Assembly: GCA_006538405.1 (NCBI GenBank)
Contig: BJKQ01000015.1
Span: forward strand, 372,001 to 436,000
Direction of reading: 5' to 3'
DNA length: 64,000 nt
Source: Hansfordia pulvinata
Taxonomy: Eukaryota; Ascomycota; Sordariomycetes; Xylariales
The translations under genes were made by a program, and so were the position numbers. Shown piece by piece: positions 13,589 through 26,530 of this stretch. The notes under the pieces are model-generated. The model was not told the origin of the DNA, did not search any database, and saw nothing but the letters and a program-made list of their open reading frames with translations. Positions within the stretch are counted from its first letter, which is position 1. Every line of letters begins with the position of its first letter.

Positions 13589-16559
13589 TGGGTGGAAAGG
13601 GCCGCATGGAAGGCGCCACTGCGCGCGGCTGCTACGCGCACTGCCTTCCAAGGTTCTGACGACATCTTCGGCGCCTTTCGAAGTCATCTGGCGACAGTGT
13701 TCTATTCCACTCGTCCTCCACACAACTTGACATCGCCAGCAGCAGTAGCTCGCACCGGGCCCAACGAGTTGCAACTTCAGCTCTCCTCCCACTCACACAA
13801 GTTTATCTGCAAGACGCCTATCGTGACTCTTCCGGAATAGCTTCTTCTCAGAACACATTCCCTCGTACCGGTGCCAGGCCGATCGCCCCTCGCTTGGCCA
13901 ACTTCGCATCGCGAGTACGACCCCGCCCATCCCAAGCCGCGACGAGATCACGGAGCCGCGTCTCGCCACTTGCCCTCCCCGGCTGAGACAGTTTGCTTTG
14001 ATTTCGTGCTGCCGCTCAACTTGGCCCATCACCGACCCTTTCGTCATGAAGCCTCGCACGGGCGGTCAAGTCACTCCCTTTCATCGGGACGACCAGATTT
14101 TTGGGGCTGTCTCTCGCTTCCCGCCACCGCCTACGGCTTCAAGGCCTGGCACGAGGCATGCACGGGGACGACCTCGCGCAGTGCTTGTGGTGAGCGCCAG
14201 CACGGGCAAGGCCCAAGATGTCGGCAGTCAACGGGCAGCGGGCCACCGCACCCGCGCACCCACAGCTCGACGCCATGCGCGTGCGCCGTGCAGCACGGTC
14301 ACCGCTCAAGCACGTGGCCGCGCAGGCAAACCGACGATCCCATGTTGGCTTCGCGGCCGTGCCAGGGGTAGCAAGATCAGCGCACCCACCTTGCGCCGCG
14401 ACCCCGCCCGGCGGTCATGGCGTCGGGGCGCATTCGCGATTTTGCCTGTCGGCAGGCTGCCATCTGCTGGGACTACGGAGTCCACCCCACCACGAGCTCT
14501 CACCCAGCCTCCGTACGGGGCATTCGGGAGGGGTGCGAGCGTCCGTATCCTCGTGCCCCTGAGCCCATCCACTCTCACGACGATTGACGCACCCACGACA
14601 CCTCCCACACGGACACATCGCTCGCTCACTGACCACCTGCGCAGCCACTGCAGTGAACCGACCGGCCCACCGCCTGGGAAGCCGGCTTTGAGAAGCGTTG
14701 GATACCCGGCCTTGCTGTGCTTCATGCCGCGCCGTCAGAATGCGGTGACGGCTCAAGGGCGCCACAATATGTATGTGACATTCGGATCACCACGGTCCCT
14801 GCTTCAACTGCTCAGAGATGAGTTTGATTAAGATGCATAAGGGCTATCCTCTCCTCCGCTCACCGTACCATTCTACTCCAAACATCGGGCACACCAAGCA
14901 AGCCGAGGTAGGCTGAGATGGCCTACGACCGGCTCCGAAGGGCACCCTTATGGCTTTTCTTGCCGCGACCGGCGCGCTGCGGGACTTCGGACTGATCTGG
15001 AGCCCGAATCGGGCTGCCAAGACCTCATTTTCATCTATTCAAAGATCCATGCCGACCTGGTGGGCTTCGCCTCGCATGGTCGAAAGCCATGGGCTGAGGC
15101 TCTCGCTACGAGTACTCATACGAGTCCTCCCAGGTGCGAGACGCCTCATTAAGAAAGGGAAAGGCCATCAGCTGCAGGTCGCGGGGCGCCTGGACCAGAC
15201 GGTGTCTGGTGCGTGGCAGAAGTCGCGCCGGTGAGGGCGGCCCAAGTGCATACGGCCAAGCTAACCCGTTCGGCCTGGAGATGCAGAGCCGACCACCGCC
15301 GGGCGGAGTGGACTTCCAGAAGGCATCGCCCAGCACGCGGCGTGCGGCTCTCATGCAGGGGCCTGGAGAAGGCCAAGATTGGTGTCGGGAAGGCCGGCGA
15401 GAGAAGAAGAGAAGAAAAAACATGGATTGCCCAACATGCGGTCAGACAGCCAGATGGGGGGGAATTGTGACATGTCACAAATCCGACGAGGCGGACTTGA
15501 CCGTTGGTTGGCTGCGACGCAGCCTCGACGCCTGCTACGCGGCTGCTTCTCAACCACTCATTGACGAATGCCGTCAGGCCAGGAGCAGAGCGGCGAATAC
15601 CCAGCTCTCGTGCCTGCGTTCAAGCCGGGTCATCCTCATAGTGTATGGGCGGGCTGCATATGAGCAACGGTTATGCCGCAGCGTTGCAGGGTCGAGAGCA
15701 GCCACTCGATCTGTCTGGATTTCGGATCACCGTCCAGGAACCTAGTCGGCTGCAAAACCCAGTCTTCCGGGCTACCCGTACTGGCATCCTCCCAGCAGGT
15801 TCGCTGGTGTCGAGCATGGGTGATTTCGGCCTGACAAAAGACCATCACACGACAGCAGACAGGGTCCATTACCGGGGCGAGTGGGATCGCGAAAGCCATC
15901 ATCAATTAATACTAGCTGGGGGTCAACCGACGGAATCGTTCAGCGCGAGTGCGCAATACTCGTACTCGTGTCAGAAGCTACTACGAGTACAGGCGGCGGC
16001 GGGACTATGGTCCGCACCAGCCAAGGTCAGCCCGAGATAGCGTGCACTCGCGCGTGCTGGCTGGGAAACAATGGGAATCCTTCCGCCCGCCCCTCCTCTC
16101 GGGCGGGCAACGGGAGGATTCCCCCATCTCTCGGATGACGACAGGATGGCGACATGCACGGGACTGTCCGTGTGGCGATCTTGCTCATCCAACCCTGGCT
16201 GAGGTGAATACCGCGCAAGCAATCGCCTGGATGCTTGGACGAACGACTTTGATGCCACGGCGCCTGGAGTTGGTGATGGTTGTCCTACGCCCTTTTTATT
16301 TTCCCCTCGACCCGGGTCTCTTGTGAGATGAGTCGAGACACCCCACACGTCACGTCAAAAGCGGCAGCTCCCCGAAGCCAACAACCATGATCCCTACCTC
16401 TGATCGGGCGTAAAACATCGCTTATCTCCAGACTTATCATCCACAGCTGGGCCCAAGCGCAGCAGCGGGTACCGTCAGGTGGAAGCACCACAAAGGTTTC
16501 GGAGCCTGCCGGGCCTTTGTGGCGCCAGTCTGGCCTCGGCCCAGTTCTGTTCTCTAAAG

Positions 16560-16577
16560 CCCCCCCCCCCCCCCCCC
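16560..16577. repeat. Poly-C tract followed by a GA repeat
   Basis: Eighteen consecutive C on the plus strand, followed after ACCAA by about seven GA units. The exact length should be treated as uncertain, because homopolymers elsewhere in the window look unreliable. Confidence 0.85.
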
Positions 16578-18082
16578 ACCAAGAGAGAGAGAGAGACAGA
16601 TGGCGGAGGCTCACGCTTGGGGGCCTCGTTTCAACCTGAGCCGACTGTTTTGGTTTCCTGGACCGTTTCAAGCAAAACAGCAACCCGAACCGGGGCGCGG
16701 CTTGAACAGACACCGAGCGTCGTCTCTGACATCAACCATCCCCCTGGCGAGGATCGAATGGCTTCTCCCTGGCCAGTCACGCCCGGACCAGCCAAGGGGC
16801 ACGGCTGCACATCCTGCCAGCAGGGTTTCGGAATGCCCATGCGAGACCATCCCCAACTACCAAGAGGTGCTTGACAGGCACGTGTACGCGCACTCGCACT
16901 CCGTCGTCGGAACGAAGCCCAGCTAGCTGCCACGGCCGGACTCGCAAGGACGCGAGTACAGTACTTGAGCACGAGTAACAATAAATCTGGGTAGTCGAGC
17001 ATGAAGTCAATGCCCCGAGACGGCTGGCTGGCGAAAGCCTACGAGTACCTACCCCATCGTCGAGACGGCGACTCTGTTCGGACGTCGAATCCACGCCCTA
17101 CGAATATTCGTATTTCTCGCAGGCCACCGCGACCAAGCACGAAACGCAGTCTACTCCGTACATCTCCGAGCAAACTATTTTCGGGCCCATGATCTCAAGA
17201 TATTCAAAGTCAGCCTTGTCCTTTTTTCTTTTCTCTTCTTTGCGGGTGGGCATGGAACCCTGTTCTGCAGGATGAGTGTGACAGGACCTGCATGATCGAA
17301 CAGAGTAAGGCTTGGGAATATCCATCGACAATTCAATCAAGCGGCGACACAGCTACGGTCTGTCCATACGAGCCACCTATCGTACGCCACCATTGTTGTC
17401 CAAGTCGCGCATCGCGCATGGCTCTTGGGAGGGGATGGATCGCCACGCTCTGTCATCATCCAACGAGCAAAACTTGCTCCGCTAGTGTCGAGACTACGAG
17501 TATTACTCTTACAAGTACCACGACACGCGACGATCATGTACGAGTAAGGACCCCGATGCAGATGCAGAGAAAGCCAACCTGCTGTGCCTGCTCACGCTGC
17601 TGCTCATGGGTGTCCCGTACGCCTTGGGTGGGTGGGTGCTTGGAGGGCAGCTTGGCGCCGGCGGGAACATCTCTTCTATTCTCACGGGCAGCACAAGGTA
17701 CGAGCACTAGCAGTACCTACTGTCCGTCAGCCATCGCTCAGCTGACAGCCTGTAAGCGCAGCCGAAGCCCCGTCGAAGCAGCCCAAAGCTTCCATCCAGG
17801 GCGCCACATTCGACACATATGCAAGAGAGCGTGCGTGCGTTCAGCCAACGGGGAAGCGCAGGAGGTACGCGTACGAGTGCCCCCCCCCTCCCCCCCCCGA
17901 CCGCCAGAGCCCGTGCTGGGGCAAGCGTGGATGACAGATTTTAGACACGGACTCTGCCCGCCCTGCGAAGCCATCTGAAGGGCCAAGACATACGGCAGCA
18001 AGGTCTACGACATGCGTGCGTGCGTGCGTGGGCGAGCATGTGCATACTGGTACTCGGCACGGGAGGAGGGCAAGCTGGCAGG

Positions 18083-18128
18083 TTCGGTCTGGTCTGGTCT
18101 GGTCTGGTCCGGTCTTGTCGGGTCTGGC
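18083..18128. repeat. GGTCT pentanucleotide repeat
   Basis: Imperfect tandem GGTCT/GGTCC units, preceded at about 18012-18031 by a TGCG tetranucleotide repeat. Both are simple-sequence DNA in gene-free territory. Confidence 0.85.
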
Positions 18129-20234
18129 CGCCACCACCGCCGCCCACCCGCCCGCCCGCCCGGCTTCAACCTGGCCAGCACGACGAGCCAGCACAGATGA
18201 CAAGGTTTCTTTGGCCCCCAGAAAAGGTCGCTCTACTCGTACGAGTATGAAGGGTACGCCGAGGATCCCGCCAGCTAATAATGGAGAACGCCGTCAGGCG
18301 GGCTTGTCCCGTAAAGGAATCGAGGGTCGGAGCGGGCGTCCAGGAACGAGCAATGGTAATTTACGGCGGGCCACGAGTATTGGGAATGAATGCTCGTGAC
18401 AAGCCGACCTCCACCAGCAACAAGTCAGTCAGCCCGGCGCACCGACCCAACTTGAGTCGAGCGGCCTCAGCGCCTTACTCCGTACCGCTCACGCACGCTT
18501 TTCCGCCCGTCAGGGGGAGTGGACGACTTTTGCAGCATCTGCTGCCACTGACCTTGCTGAAAAATCGGCGACCCTCCCAGACGAGCCCCGGCACCGCGGT
18601 GGAGAGTGAGAGAGACAGCCCCTCTACGTCCCGGGACCCCCCCCCCCAGTCTGTCGAATTGGATGCATGGCCTGGTCAAGCAACAGCTCGGTCAGAGAGT
18701 ACGAGGAGGCCGCGGAGGGTTCGAGACGGGCATTCTTACTGGGCTGCCTTCTGATGATGAATTTCGACTGCATCCGCCCGGCCCACACGATGCCAGAACG
18801 GGCGTCTGCCGCACGCTGCCCCTGACTATGATTATACGTCCGGCCGGCGTGCGTGTGTGTGTGCCCACCACCCATCAGTGCGAGTACTCGTACTCGTGCC
18901 CTTGTAGGGTAAGGTAAAGGTGAAGTAAGGCAGGTGTCTGTCCCCGGCCAAGGGCCCGTCCCGCGGGCTGGCACGGCTGGCTGGCTTGATCGACCTCCAT
19001 GGCAATAACTAATTGACCGTCCATGGGCGGACGAATCGTCAATATTCGCCAATAGTCGCAACCAGAACCACCGCGCCCATCCACACGAGGAAGATACACG
19101 CCCATCAGTGAACCGGGAGAAAAAGGCCAGGCCGGCAGGTAGCACACGGCAGCTTGGCCGGGCACCTCTCATCATACTCGTACACACACACACATCCTCT
19201 CCACCTACGAGTATCTTTCTCTCTCTTTAGTACTCCCCGCCTCCCTTCGTGCCTCTGTCTCGTCTGTGTCTCCCTCCTGTTTCTTCCGCGCGCGCCCGTT
19301 CACAGCCCAAACGCGAAATGGCGCCCCATCTGTCCCGTGCTCGAGTCCGAACCGCAAGCCCTTGGTACGCGTGGTACGCGTAGTCTGCTCCGTACGAGTA
19401 GGTACCTTAGGTACTCATCACTTACATAAGGAGGTACATAAATTAAGGCACCTACCCACGAGCACCTCCCTTTACCTTAGGTACACATAGGTGCCTTCCA
19501 TAGGTACGAGTACTCGCACCGGGCTACCCTCGTCGCACCCAAACGCACGATGCGCACGGCGCAAATCCATGGATCCTGGGCCACCCGGGATCGAAGACCC
19601 CGGTCGAGGCACACACACCTACGAGACAGACAGACAGATTGAAAGACAGGCGAGCATAGCGCGCTGGCGCAGAAACGAATCACCTACCTACCTGAGGTAC
19701 CTGGGTTGACCGCATCCAGTCCCTGTCTTAGGAACGGTAGGTACGCGTGCTCGTACAAAGTACTCGTACCTACCTCCTACCGTACCTCCTACCTTACCTT
19801 GGCTGCTTCCAGTCTACGATGGCCCCTACCTAAAAGGTTGTGGTGGTGGTAGTAGGTAGTCGTCGTCCTTTCTTGTTCCATCCAGCTACTGAGTCGGCTC
19901 TCCCCCTCCCCTCCCTCGCCATTCCTGGGACTTGTGAGACGATCCGTCTCCCTGCTCTTCACTTCTCCTCCTGCTTTCCATTCAGCCTCTCTTTCCCGTG
20001 TCGCCCTGCCCTCCAGACCTTTTTTTGTCCCTTGTGCTCAAAAGAGGCTCGGCGGCGGCACTCGGGTGGCATACCACCACCATCATCACCACCACCACCG
20101 CCCATAACACCACCGCGACTATCACGCTCGACTGGCTCTCTCTCTCTCTCGCCTTGCCTTTTACTTCGTTGGCTTTACGCCTTGCCATCTCGGCTCCCAC
20201 TGCGTGGCGCCGCCTGGACTATGCTTCCGCTCGC

Positions 20235-20240
20235 TATAAT
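20235..20240 (+). promoter_or_regulatory. Candidate TATA box of the PH-domain gene
   Basis: TATAAT about 75 nt upstream of the ATG, after a long pyrimidine-rich stretch (20130-20160). The spacing allows a short leader. It is assigned by position only. Confidence 0.35.
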
Positions 20241-20313
20241 ACTTAATTAGCCCGAGCCGATCTTGTTGGAGAGTCTCTTCTGCCGCAACTCGTCTCCCGC
20301 TTCCCCAGCCATC

Positions 20314-22456
20314 ATGGAAGGCATTCTACTGATGCCGCCTGATCGCGGCACCCTCATTGGGAGAGCTGCGTGGAAGGTAAAGAAAGCTTCTCCCAGTCAT
20401 GCCTAGACACACCCTCCCCCCCTTTGCCTGTATAGGAGGTACTGACACGTCGACCGCGCGGCGCAGCCTCGATTTGTCGTGGTGGGCACCCCGCCCCAAG
20501 ACGCAACGCAGCCCAGCTTCAGCTTATCGCAAGTCCTGAACTCGGCCCGGATCAAGGACTCGGCCTCCAGCACCAAAGCCTCATCGCGGCCAGACCCCGA
20601 GGGGGTCTACTTGACGATATACAAAGCAAAGGTAAAGCAACGCTCAGCCGTGCTTGGGATTTCGGCAGAATGCCTCGCTGACACCCCCGGCGGGCTCTAC
20701 AGGATGATTGCGAGGTTATCCAGCAACACTCCCTCTCGTCAATAACCGAATGCCAGGTCCAGATGATTTCCCACCGCAAGCAGGGCCCGGTGCTCCCGAC
20801 CCTGTGCATCCACATCTCGCCCGACCCCGCGACGGACAAACTGCGAAAGCGCCGCTCGAGCCGAACCGCGGGGCTGACCAGCAGCAGGGAATCGGGCCCC
20901 ACGACATTGTGGCTGCGAAGGGGCGACGACCACAGCCTCGAGCTGACGGACTGGGCGCGCTACATTGGGGCCCTCATACAACCCAGGATCCCCGACCGGA
21001 ACCCGATGAGCCCCATCAGTCCCGAGTCGCCGACTTTTGTCAACCCGTTTGGCGACCGGAAAGAGAAGGATGGCGAACGCAGCGAGCGGCCGGTGCCCGA
21101 GAAGAGCGAGTCGTTCCTGCGCGGGCAGTTCTCGCGCGCCAAGAAACGGGCCACCATGTCCAAGTCGACGAGCCAGGCGCCGAGCAGCCACGGCGATCAG
21201 TCGACGACGTACACGGCCGAGTCGCCCAGTCTACGATCCCGGCGCAGCGACATCTCGTCCTCGCACGCCAGCTCGAGCTACCCCGCGGCCCTGGGCATCA
21301 CGCAGAACTACACAACCATGAGGCCCGGCGACATCCCCTCGCCTGCCTCCACGATATGCGACAACCAAGACCAGTTCATCGAGGGCTGGACCTCGGCACA
21401 AGGCAGATCCTCCACCATCAACTCGTCGACCGCCAAGGGGGTCCGGGAAAGCGTCGCGGAGAGCCTCCGCTCGTCACAGGCCGCTGCACCCCTCAGCTCC
21501 TCTTCTGGCTCGCCCCCGGCACCGCGAGAGACGATTCTGGACAGGGCCTTCCAGTTGCGCTACATACCCGGGGCAGAGAACGAGGGCTCCGGCGGTGAGC
21601 ACCTGAGCTCCCTGGCGCGCTTCGAAGCCCTGATGCGCGACGCCGAGAGCCGCCGCGTGGCCCAGCAGGAGAAGGATTCGGCCACGATCAGGGAGTCCAT
21701 GCGCAGCGCGTTCGAGGAAGACGACAGCAGCGACGAGGAGGACGACGATGAGAACGAGGACGAGGACGACTCTTCCGAGGACGACAGTGGCGACGACTTT
21801 CCGCACTTTATCAACCAACAATCCAAGTCCGCGCCCCGGGGACCACCCCAAATTTCCGAACGGAGGAGTTCAGTGCAGGCACCGCGGGGGTTCATCACGC
21901 CCCCAGGAGCTCACTGAGCTATCACGAGGCCCAGGGCCTCGGGTCCTCGTCGGTTCTGCGCCCCCACACAGCACACACCAAGCCCTTGCGGCCTTCCATG
22001 TCTCCGCGGACCGGCAGCCATCCGCACATGCCGAGCGCCTCGCTCGACGCGACCGTGCACAGCGCAAGCAGCACCAGCAGGGTCCCAGAGGAGAGCGTCA
22101 GCAGTGCGGCGTCCCCACAGCACCGCAACAACAGCAACAGCAGCAGCAGCAGCAAGCGCCTGTCGGCTTCGAGTGCCAAGCGCCTCAGCTTCAACGAGTT
22201 TACCAAGCGCCTGAGCAGCTCGAGCAGTCTGCTGCTGGTTCAGAGCAACGCCAGCGGGGGAAGCAGCCGCTGCAGCGCCGAGCTCGAGGCCGCCGCGGCG
22301 GCGTCGCAGCCGGCCACGCCACGAACCGGAGGCTTGCAGCCTCGGGGCGCCGGCGTCGTGCCGCCGCCGCCACCTATGGACCGCCAGCGCAGCGACGCCT
22401 GCAGCTGGCGGGGCAGTGTTGGGGTGTTTGGCGCCAACGAGGGCGGATTCTTGTGA
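20314..22456 (+). CDS. PH-domain protein with Ser-rich and acidic C-terminal half
   Basis: Three exons: 20314-20376, 20467-20631 and 20703-22456, about 660 residues. The first 170 residues look like a split pleckstrin-homology fold (GRAAWKPRFVVVG, then VYLTIYKAK, ending SLELTDWARYIGALIQPRIP), which suggests phosphoinositide or membrane binding. The rest is disordered: Ser/Pro-rich linkers, a helical segment (LARFEALMRDAESRR), an acidic block of Asp/Glu at about residues 390-420 and Ser/Asn-rich repeats near the C-terminus. The exon's own frame ends at 21917, while the compatible Ser-rich tail (SLSYHEAQGLGSSS) runs in the neighbouring frame to 22456. Adding one C to the five-C run at 21900-21904 joins them. 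The exact orthologue is unknown to me; a role in signalling or cortical organisation is a guess from the fold. Confidence 0.75.
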
Positions 22457-25400
22457 ATTTGAAGGGGCCATGAGGAAGAGGAAGCGCACACGCACAAAGA
22501 TACCCCGACCTTGTCTTTTATCCCCTTTTCATCTTTTCTTCACGTTCTCCATTTTCGTCACGATGCAGATACCGAGGAGGAGCGCTTCGGCTTCACGAGA
22601 CGACTCGGCATGGACTACTTGCTTTCATTTTTCTTCTTTGCTTGAGATCATCGTCTGCAGCTATTCCTTGATTACGACGTCGTCGCGCACTGAGAGCGTT
22701 GCTACCATCTTGACGACACGACAGACAGCCGATACGCGGTCTTCTTATTTGTTTTGCATTCTTTTTGGGTGGGTATGGGGCACGTTTCTCCCCAGTACCA
22801 CCGCCTACCCGGCCCATTTTTTTCTTTTCCCACCTGAGAGGGGATCGATCGCCTCTCGGCTCGCGTCTCCTAATGACCCGTCACGAAAACTGCATCGATC
22901 TGTGTTGTTGCTTTATGAGCCTGTTTTGTCACTTGAGCGAGGGATCAACATGCGTCGACAGTTGGGCATATGGGCCAGGCCCACAACGGAGGAAGGGCTG
23001 TGCTGTGCAGCCTTACTTGTCGGGACGCATCACCCACCTGATGCCAGTGTGATTTACGTGTTATATATTCACGGAGCACGGCCGACAAGGTCAAAGCCGG
23101 AGAGATGGAAAGGGGACCATGGGGATCGCAACAGCCGGCGCAGCTGCTGGTCGGAGGGCGAAGAAAATGGATATTCAAAGTGTAATTAAACGGTCCCAGC
23201 AAGGCCAGCTGAACGAACCACTCCCAGAATGGACCCCTAAACGCACCACCAGCGAACGAGAAGAAGACTGAAGACTGTCGTCAGCCGGCCCTTGCTCTCT
23301 CATCATCACCCCTTCTCCCCAGCACATGTGGTCGTTCAATCGCGGCCTCTTATCGTGAGGCAGCCGAGCTGCTTCTACCGGTCCCTGCAATGAACAAGTC
23401 ATGCAACCCCACGAAGATGTCGTTCGGGGGCCAAGTCATGCCCGTACCTCGGCGCAGCAGCGACATCACCCCTCCCTCGTGGCAGGCCGAGCGAGACCTG
23501 CCGGCGGGGAGGGCAGGTTCGCTCGCAACCCAGTGGAGGCCGCTCTTATTACTCGTACGGGGCGCCACTCGACTGTGGGTGCTGGCGGGCGTCGTTATCA
23601 AGACCCCTGCACACTCAAGCTACCCAGCATGGCTCCTCCAAAAGGACTCCAAGGCCCCCCACATCCTGGTTGAGGGAAGAGGTGAAAAAAAGAAGAGAGG
23701 AAAAAGGAGAAGCAAAAACCAAAGCCTACGAGTATACGGGTCTGCACGCGTTAGGGGTACGGAGAGAAAGGGGGCCCATTTGTGGATCATAGAGAATCAT
23801 CCGCAACATTGGCCGCACGACATCCGCCGCATACGAGTACAGCACGTTCCACCACTCTTCTTCACACCCGGTATGTGCTCGTCTCGTTTCCGCTCCTTAC
23901 CCCCCCTCCCGCCCGGGGTATCTCTCCCCTCTGGTCCCCGCCAACCTCGTCAATCCAGCCCTTTTCGGAACTCTCTGTCTGGAAGCCTATCTTTATCTCT
24001 ACCACTCTGGGGGGCAAAGAGGTCTCCGGCTGGCGCCCTTTCCACGTCAAGCCTGTAGGAGTACTCATGGGAAGAAACAAAACAAGAAAATAAAGAGGTC
24101 AAAAATTGACGCAGCGAGAAAGGCAAATATACCTTATACAATCAGCGCAGAAATAGAGAAGGCCATGGGAGGGGGGGGGGGGGAGAGAAAGAACCACGGG
24201 GAGGCGAAGCACTGGCTATCTCTACAAGTTGAAAGTAACGCAGCACAACGCAGTGCGCCCCCTCCCTAAATGGGTATCTCTCGTACGCCGACTACCCTAT
24301 CCCGGATCATGCTCTCTCTCTTTCTCTCTTCTCTTGGTGTAGTCTTTTTTTTTCTCCCTGCTTCTCTTCCCCAAACCCCTCCACTCGTTTCCGTCTCTCT
24401 CGGGAAGAAGGATTCGCCCGCCCGCCCGCCCGCGCGCTCGAGAAAACCCAAGAACCCCTGTCGAGCGCGGGGGACCCCGGACACTGCAGATGTCGGCAGG
24501 CGGCGGGCACCTCCTGATATTTGCACGGGAGGAGGAAACGAGGAGCGGGGTGTTAAAACCCTAAAAAAACATAAAATAAAAAGCTGCGATTCACCAGCAT
24601 CAGGGGTGGGCGGGTGGATGTTTCTTAATTTTTATTTATTTTTCTTTAATTCTGTCGTGTGTCGTACGTACAAGGTACATTGGTAAATGAAAGGGGCAGA
24701 GGAAGGATTCCGGGGGAGGGGCTCGCGGAAAGTTCAAGTAAGTGGGAGCCCGGGAGCCCGGACCGGAATCCCCGCCGACATCATTAATCCCCCCCAGGGG
24801 CCGCGTGATGATATCCATTCCCCTCCCGTCCAATCTGGAGGGTCTCCCGAGTTGTGTGTTGTCGGACAGGCGGTCTGGGGATATTGCCTGCCCGCGGGGG
24901 TTTATAGGCAGGGAGGGGAGCGGTGGGGGAATCGCGTCGTCGTCAGTGCCGTATCCGCCGTCGTAGATGGGGGAGAAGCGGCTTTCTTTTTTCTTTCTTT
25001 TTTCTTATTGAATTATTTCTCGAAGTGCTGGTGCCGACCGCAATTCGACGCGCCGGCAGCGAGGTGAGGCGTCGCAATGTCGCGCGAGGCAGACCCCTGC
25101 GCAATTCCGGCCGCGTCAGGGACGTGGCCTCTAAGCCGGGGCCGCTCATTGACCGACTGACTCGTGTCACAGCGATTCTGCAAGGGAAGAGAAGCTGTGT
25201 TGACAAAGTGTTGAAGCCTTCTTGTGTATATGTATCGTTATGTATACCTATCTTGTAGACACTTTAGTGTTCCGAGTCTCATATATGCAGTTGCTGCAAC
25301 CAAACAAACCTCTGTTGAAAAGGGGTATCACTAGAATAGTCGCCTTGCGCAGCGACCACCATCATCACCGTCTTCTTCTTCTTCGTCTGTCCTGTCGGTG

Positions 25401-25600
25401 ATGAGACCGCAACCCCGTCCCCTAACACCTCTCTAATCATGCTTTCGTTGATGAGTCTTCTGTCCAGTCCCGTCCCGACAAAATATATGCAATGCAATGC
25501 TGTTGAATGCTGCTCTCATCTGCCCTTCTCTCGCCTCCTCTGCCTCCTACCCTCCTCTTTCTGCGTACTCTCCCACCAAACGTCGGCTTTCGTGCCCCTC
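22457..25600. other. Convergent intergenic region, no gene seen
   Basis: It lies between the 3' ends of the PH-domain gene (plus) and the CAF16 gene (minus). It contains T-rich and AAAA-rich stretches likely to belong to 3' untranslated regions, a G-run near 24173-24182, a CCCG repeat near 24417-24432 and three TACTCGTA-type palindromes (23550, 23728, 23832). No open frame here resembles a known protein. Confidence 0.55.
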
Positions 25601-26530
25601 TCACTTGGAGCCCGCCTTCTCGAGCCCGTAGCCGCCGATCCCGCCCGTCGAGTACGTCAGGCCCTCGGTGCCCATCTTGCGCTGGTTGCGCGGTCCGCGG
25701 TCCTCGAGATCCTGGCGCAGCCACCCGAGCACCAGCTCTCCGAGGCGGCTGTTCCCCGAGTTGTACCTCTTCTCCTCCTCCTCCTTCTCCTTGTCATCTC
25801 CACCACCACCACCACCACCGCCGCCGCCGCCGAGGAACTTGGACGTGGGCCCCCACTCGCGGACGGTGCCCAGGTGCATGTGGACGAGGTGGGTGGGCCA
25901 GCCGGCCAGGTTGTCGAGGATGTGGGTGGCGTAGACGACGGTGCAGTCGCGGGCCTCGGTCTCGCGCTTGAGCCAGGCCAGGAAGCCGGCGCGGCTGAGG
26001 ACGTCGAGGTCGACGGTGATCTCGTCGAGCAGCAAGATGGTCCAGGGCCGCACGAGGCCCATGGCGAGCTGGACGCGGCGCCGCTCGCCGTCGCTGACGG
26101 CGCTCATGCGCCAGGCGACGTCGATGTCGAGCACGCCGACCAGCTCGTCCCGGCGCCGGGGGAACGCGTCGCCGCCCACGCTGCTCAGCAGCTCCGCGAC
26201 GCCAATGTCGGTGCGCACGATCGGGTTCAGCACCCACTCCAGCCCCAGGTACGTCACGCCCTCGATGCCCTGCTTGAACGGGTCGCGGCCCCCGACGTGC
26301 ACCGTCCCCTCGGGCGCCAGCCGCTTGCCCGCCAGCAGCCGCAGCAGCGTCGTCTTGCCCGCCCCGTTGGCCCCGATCAGCAGCGTCCGGCTGCGCGGCG
26401 GCACCGCCAGCGACACCCCGTCCAGCCCCGTCGCGTAGCCCGGGAACCGGTACGTCAGGTCCCGCACGCTGACGTCGGGCGCGCCGGGTGCTGCCGCGGA
26501 CGACGTCGGTGACGACTGAGGCTCAGCCAT
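25601..26530 (-). CDS. CAF16: CAF16-type ABC ATPase (CCR4-NOT-associated)
   Basis: A soluble, single ABC-cassette ATPase of the CAF16 (ABCI) family, which in yeast associates with the CCR4-NOT complex. It is single-exon, 309 residues. In order: Walker A GANGAGKTT (residues about 54-62), the CAF16-style signature VSDGERRRVQLAMGL in place of LSGGQ, Walker B TILLLDEITVDLD and the switch-histidine region VVYATHILDN. No membrane segments are present, which fits a non-transporter ABC protein. The start is the ATG giving MAEPQSS; the frame is open further upstream, but that stretch reads as 5' leader. Between the ATPase core and the conserved tail (LGELVLGWLRQDLEDRG) sits a run of 11 Gly followed by an acidic DDKEKEEEEK insert. 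The GA microsatellite at 26703 lies in the presumed leader. Confidence 0.93.
   Translation of the reverse strand: MAEPQSSPTSSAAAPGAPDVSVRDLTYRFPGYATGLDGVSLAVPPRSRTLLIGANGAGKTTLLRLLAGKRLAPEGTVHVGGRDPFKQGIEGVTYLGLEWVLNPIVRTDIGVAELLSSVGGDAFPRRRDELVGVLDIDVAWRMSAVSDGERRRVQLAMGLVRPWTILLLDEITVDLDVLSRAGFLAWLKRETEARDCTVVYATHILDNLAGWPTHLVHMHLGTVREWGPTSKFLGGGGGGGGGGGDDKEKEEEEKRYNSGNSRLGELVLGWLRQDLEDRGPRNQRKMGTEGLTYSTGGIGGYGLEKAGSK

Larger units (their letters stand above)
11208..20313. other. Large gene-poor intergenic region
   Basis: Nine kilobases with no gene I can support. Open frames of 170-280 codons occur on both strands (for example 13998-14831 plus and 15134-15745 plus) but overlap each other, are rich in Arg, Pro, Ser and Gly, lack recognisable domains and show no plausible splice structure. 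The sequence is not AT-rich, so it is not obviously RIP-damaged transposon DNA. It holds many copies of the TACTCGTA/TACGAGTA palindrome, ACCTACCT/ACCTAGGT motifs near 13390-13440 and 19400-19800, poly-C at 16560, a GGTCT repeat at 18083 and a short tandem repeat at 13559. Confidence 0.6.

Noticed and set aside
13998..14831. 277-codon plus-strand frame in the gene-free region
   Set aside because: Arg/Pro/Thr-rich, no domain, overlapped by other long frames on both strands, no promoter or splice context; typical chance frame in GC-rich DNA.
15134..15745. 203-codon plus-strand frame
   Set aside because: No family resemblance and a composition that matches the surrounding non-coding DNA.
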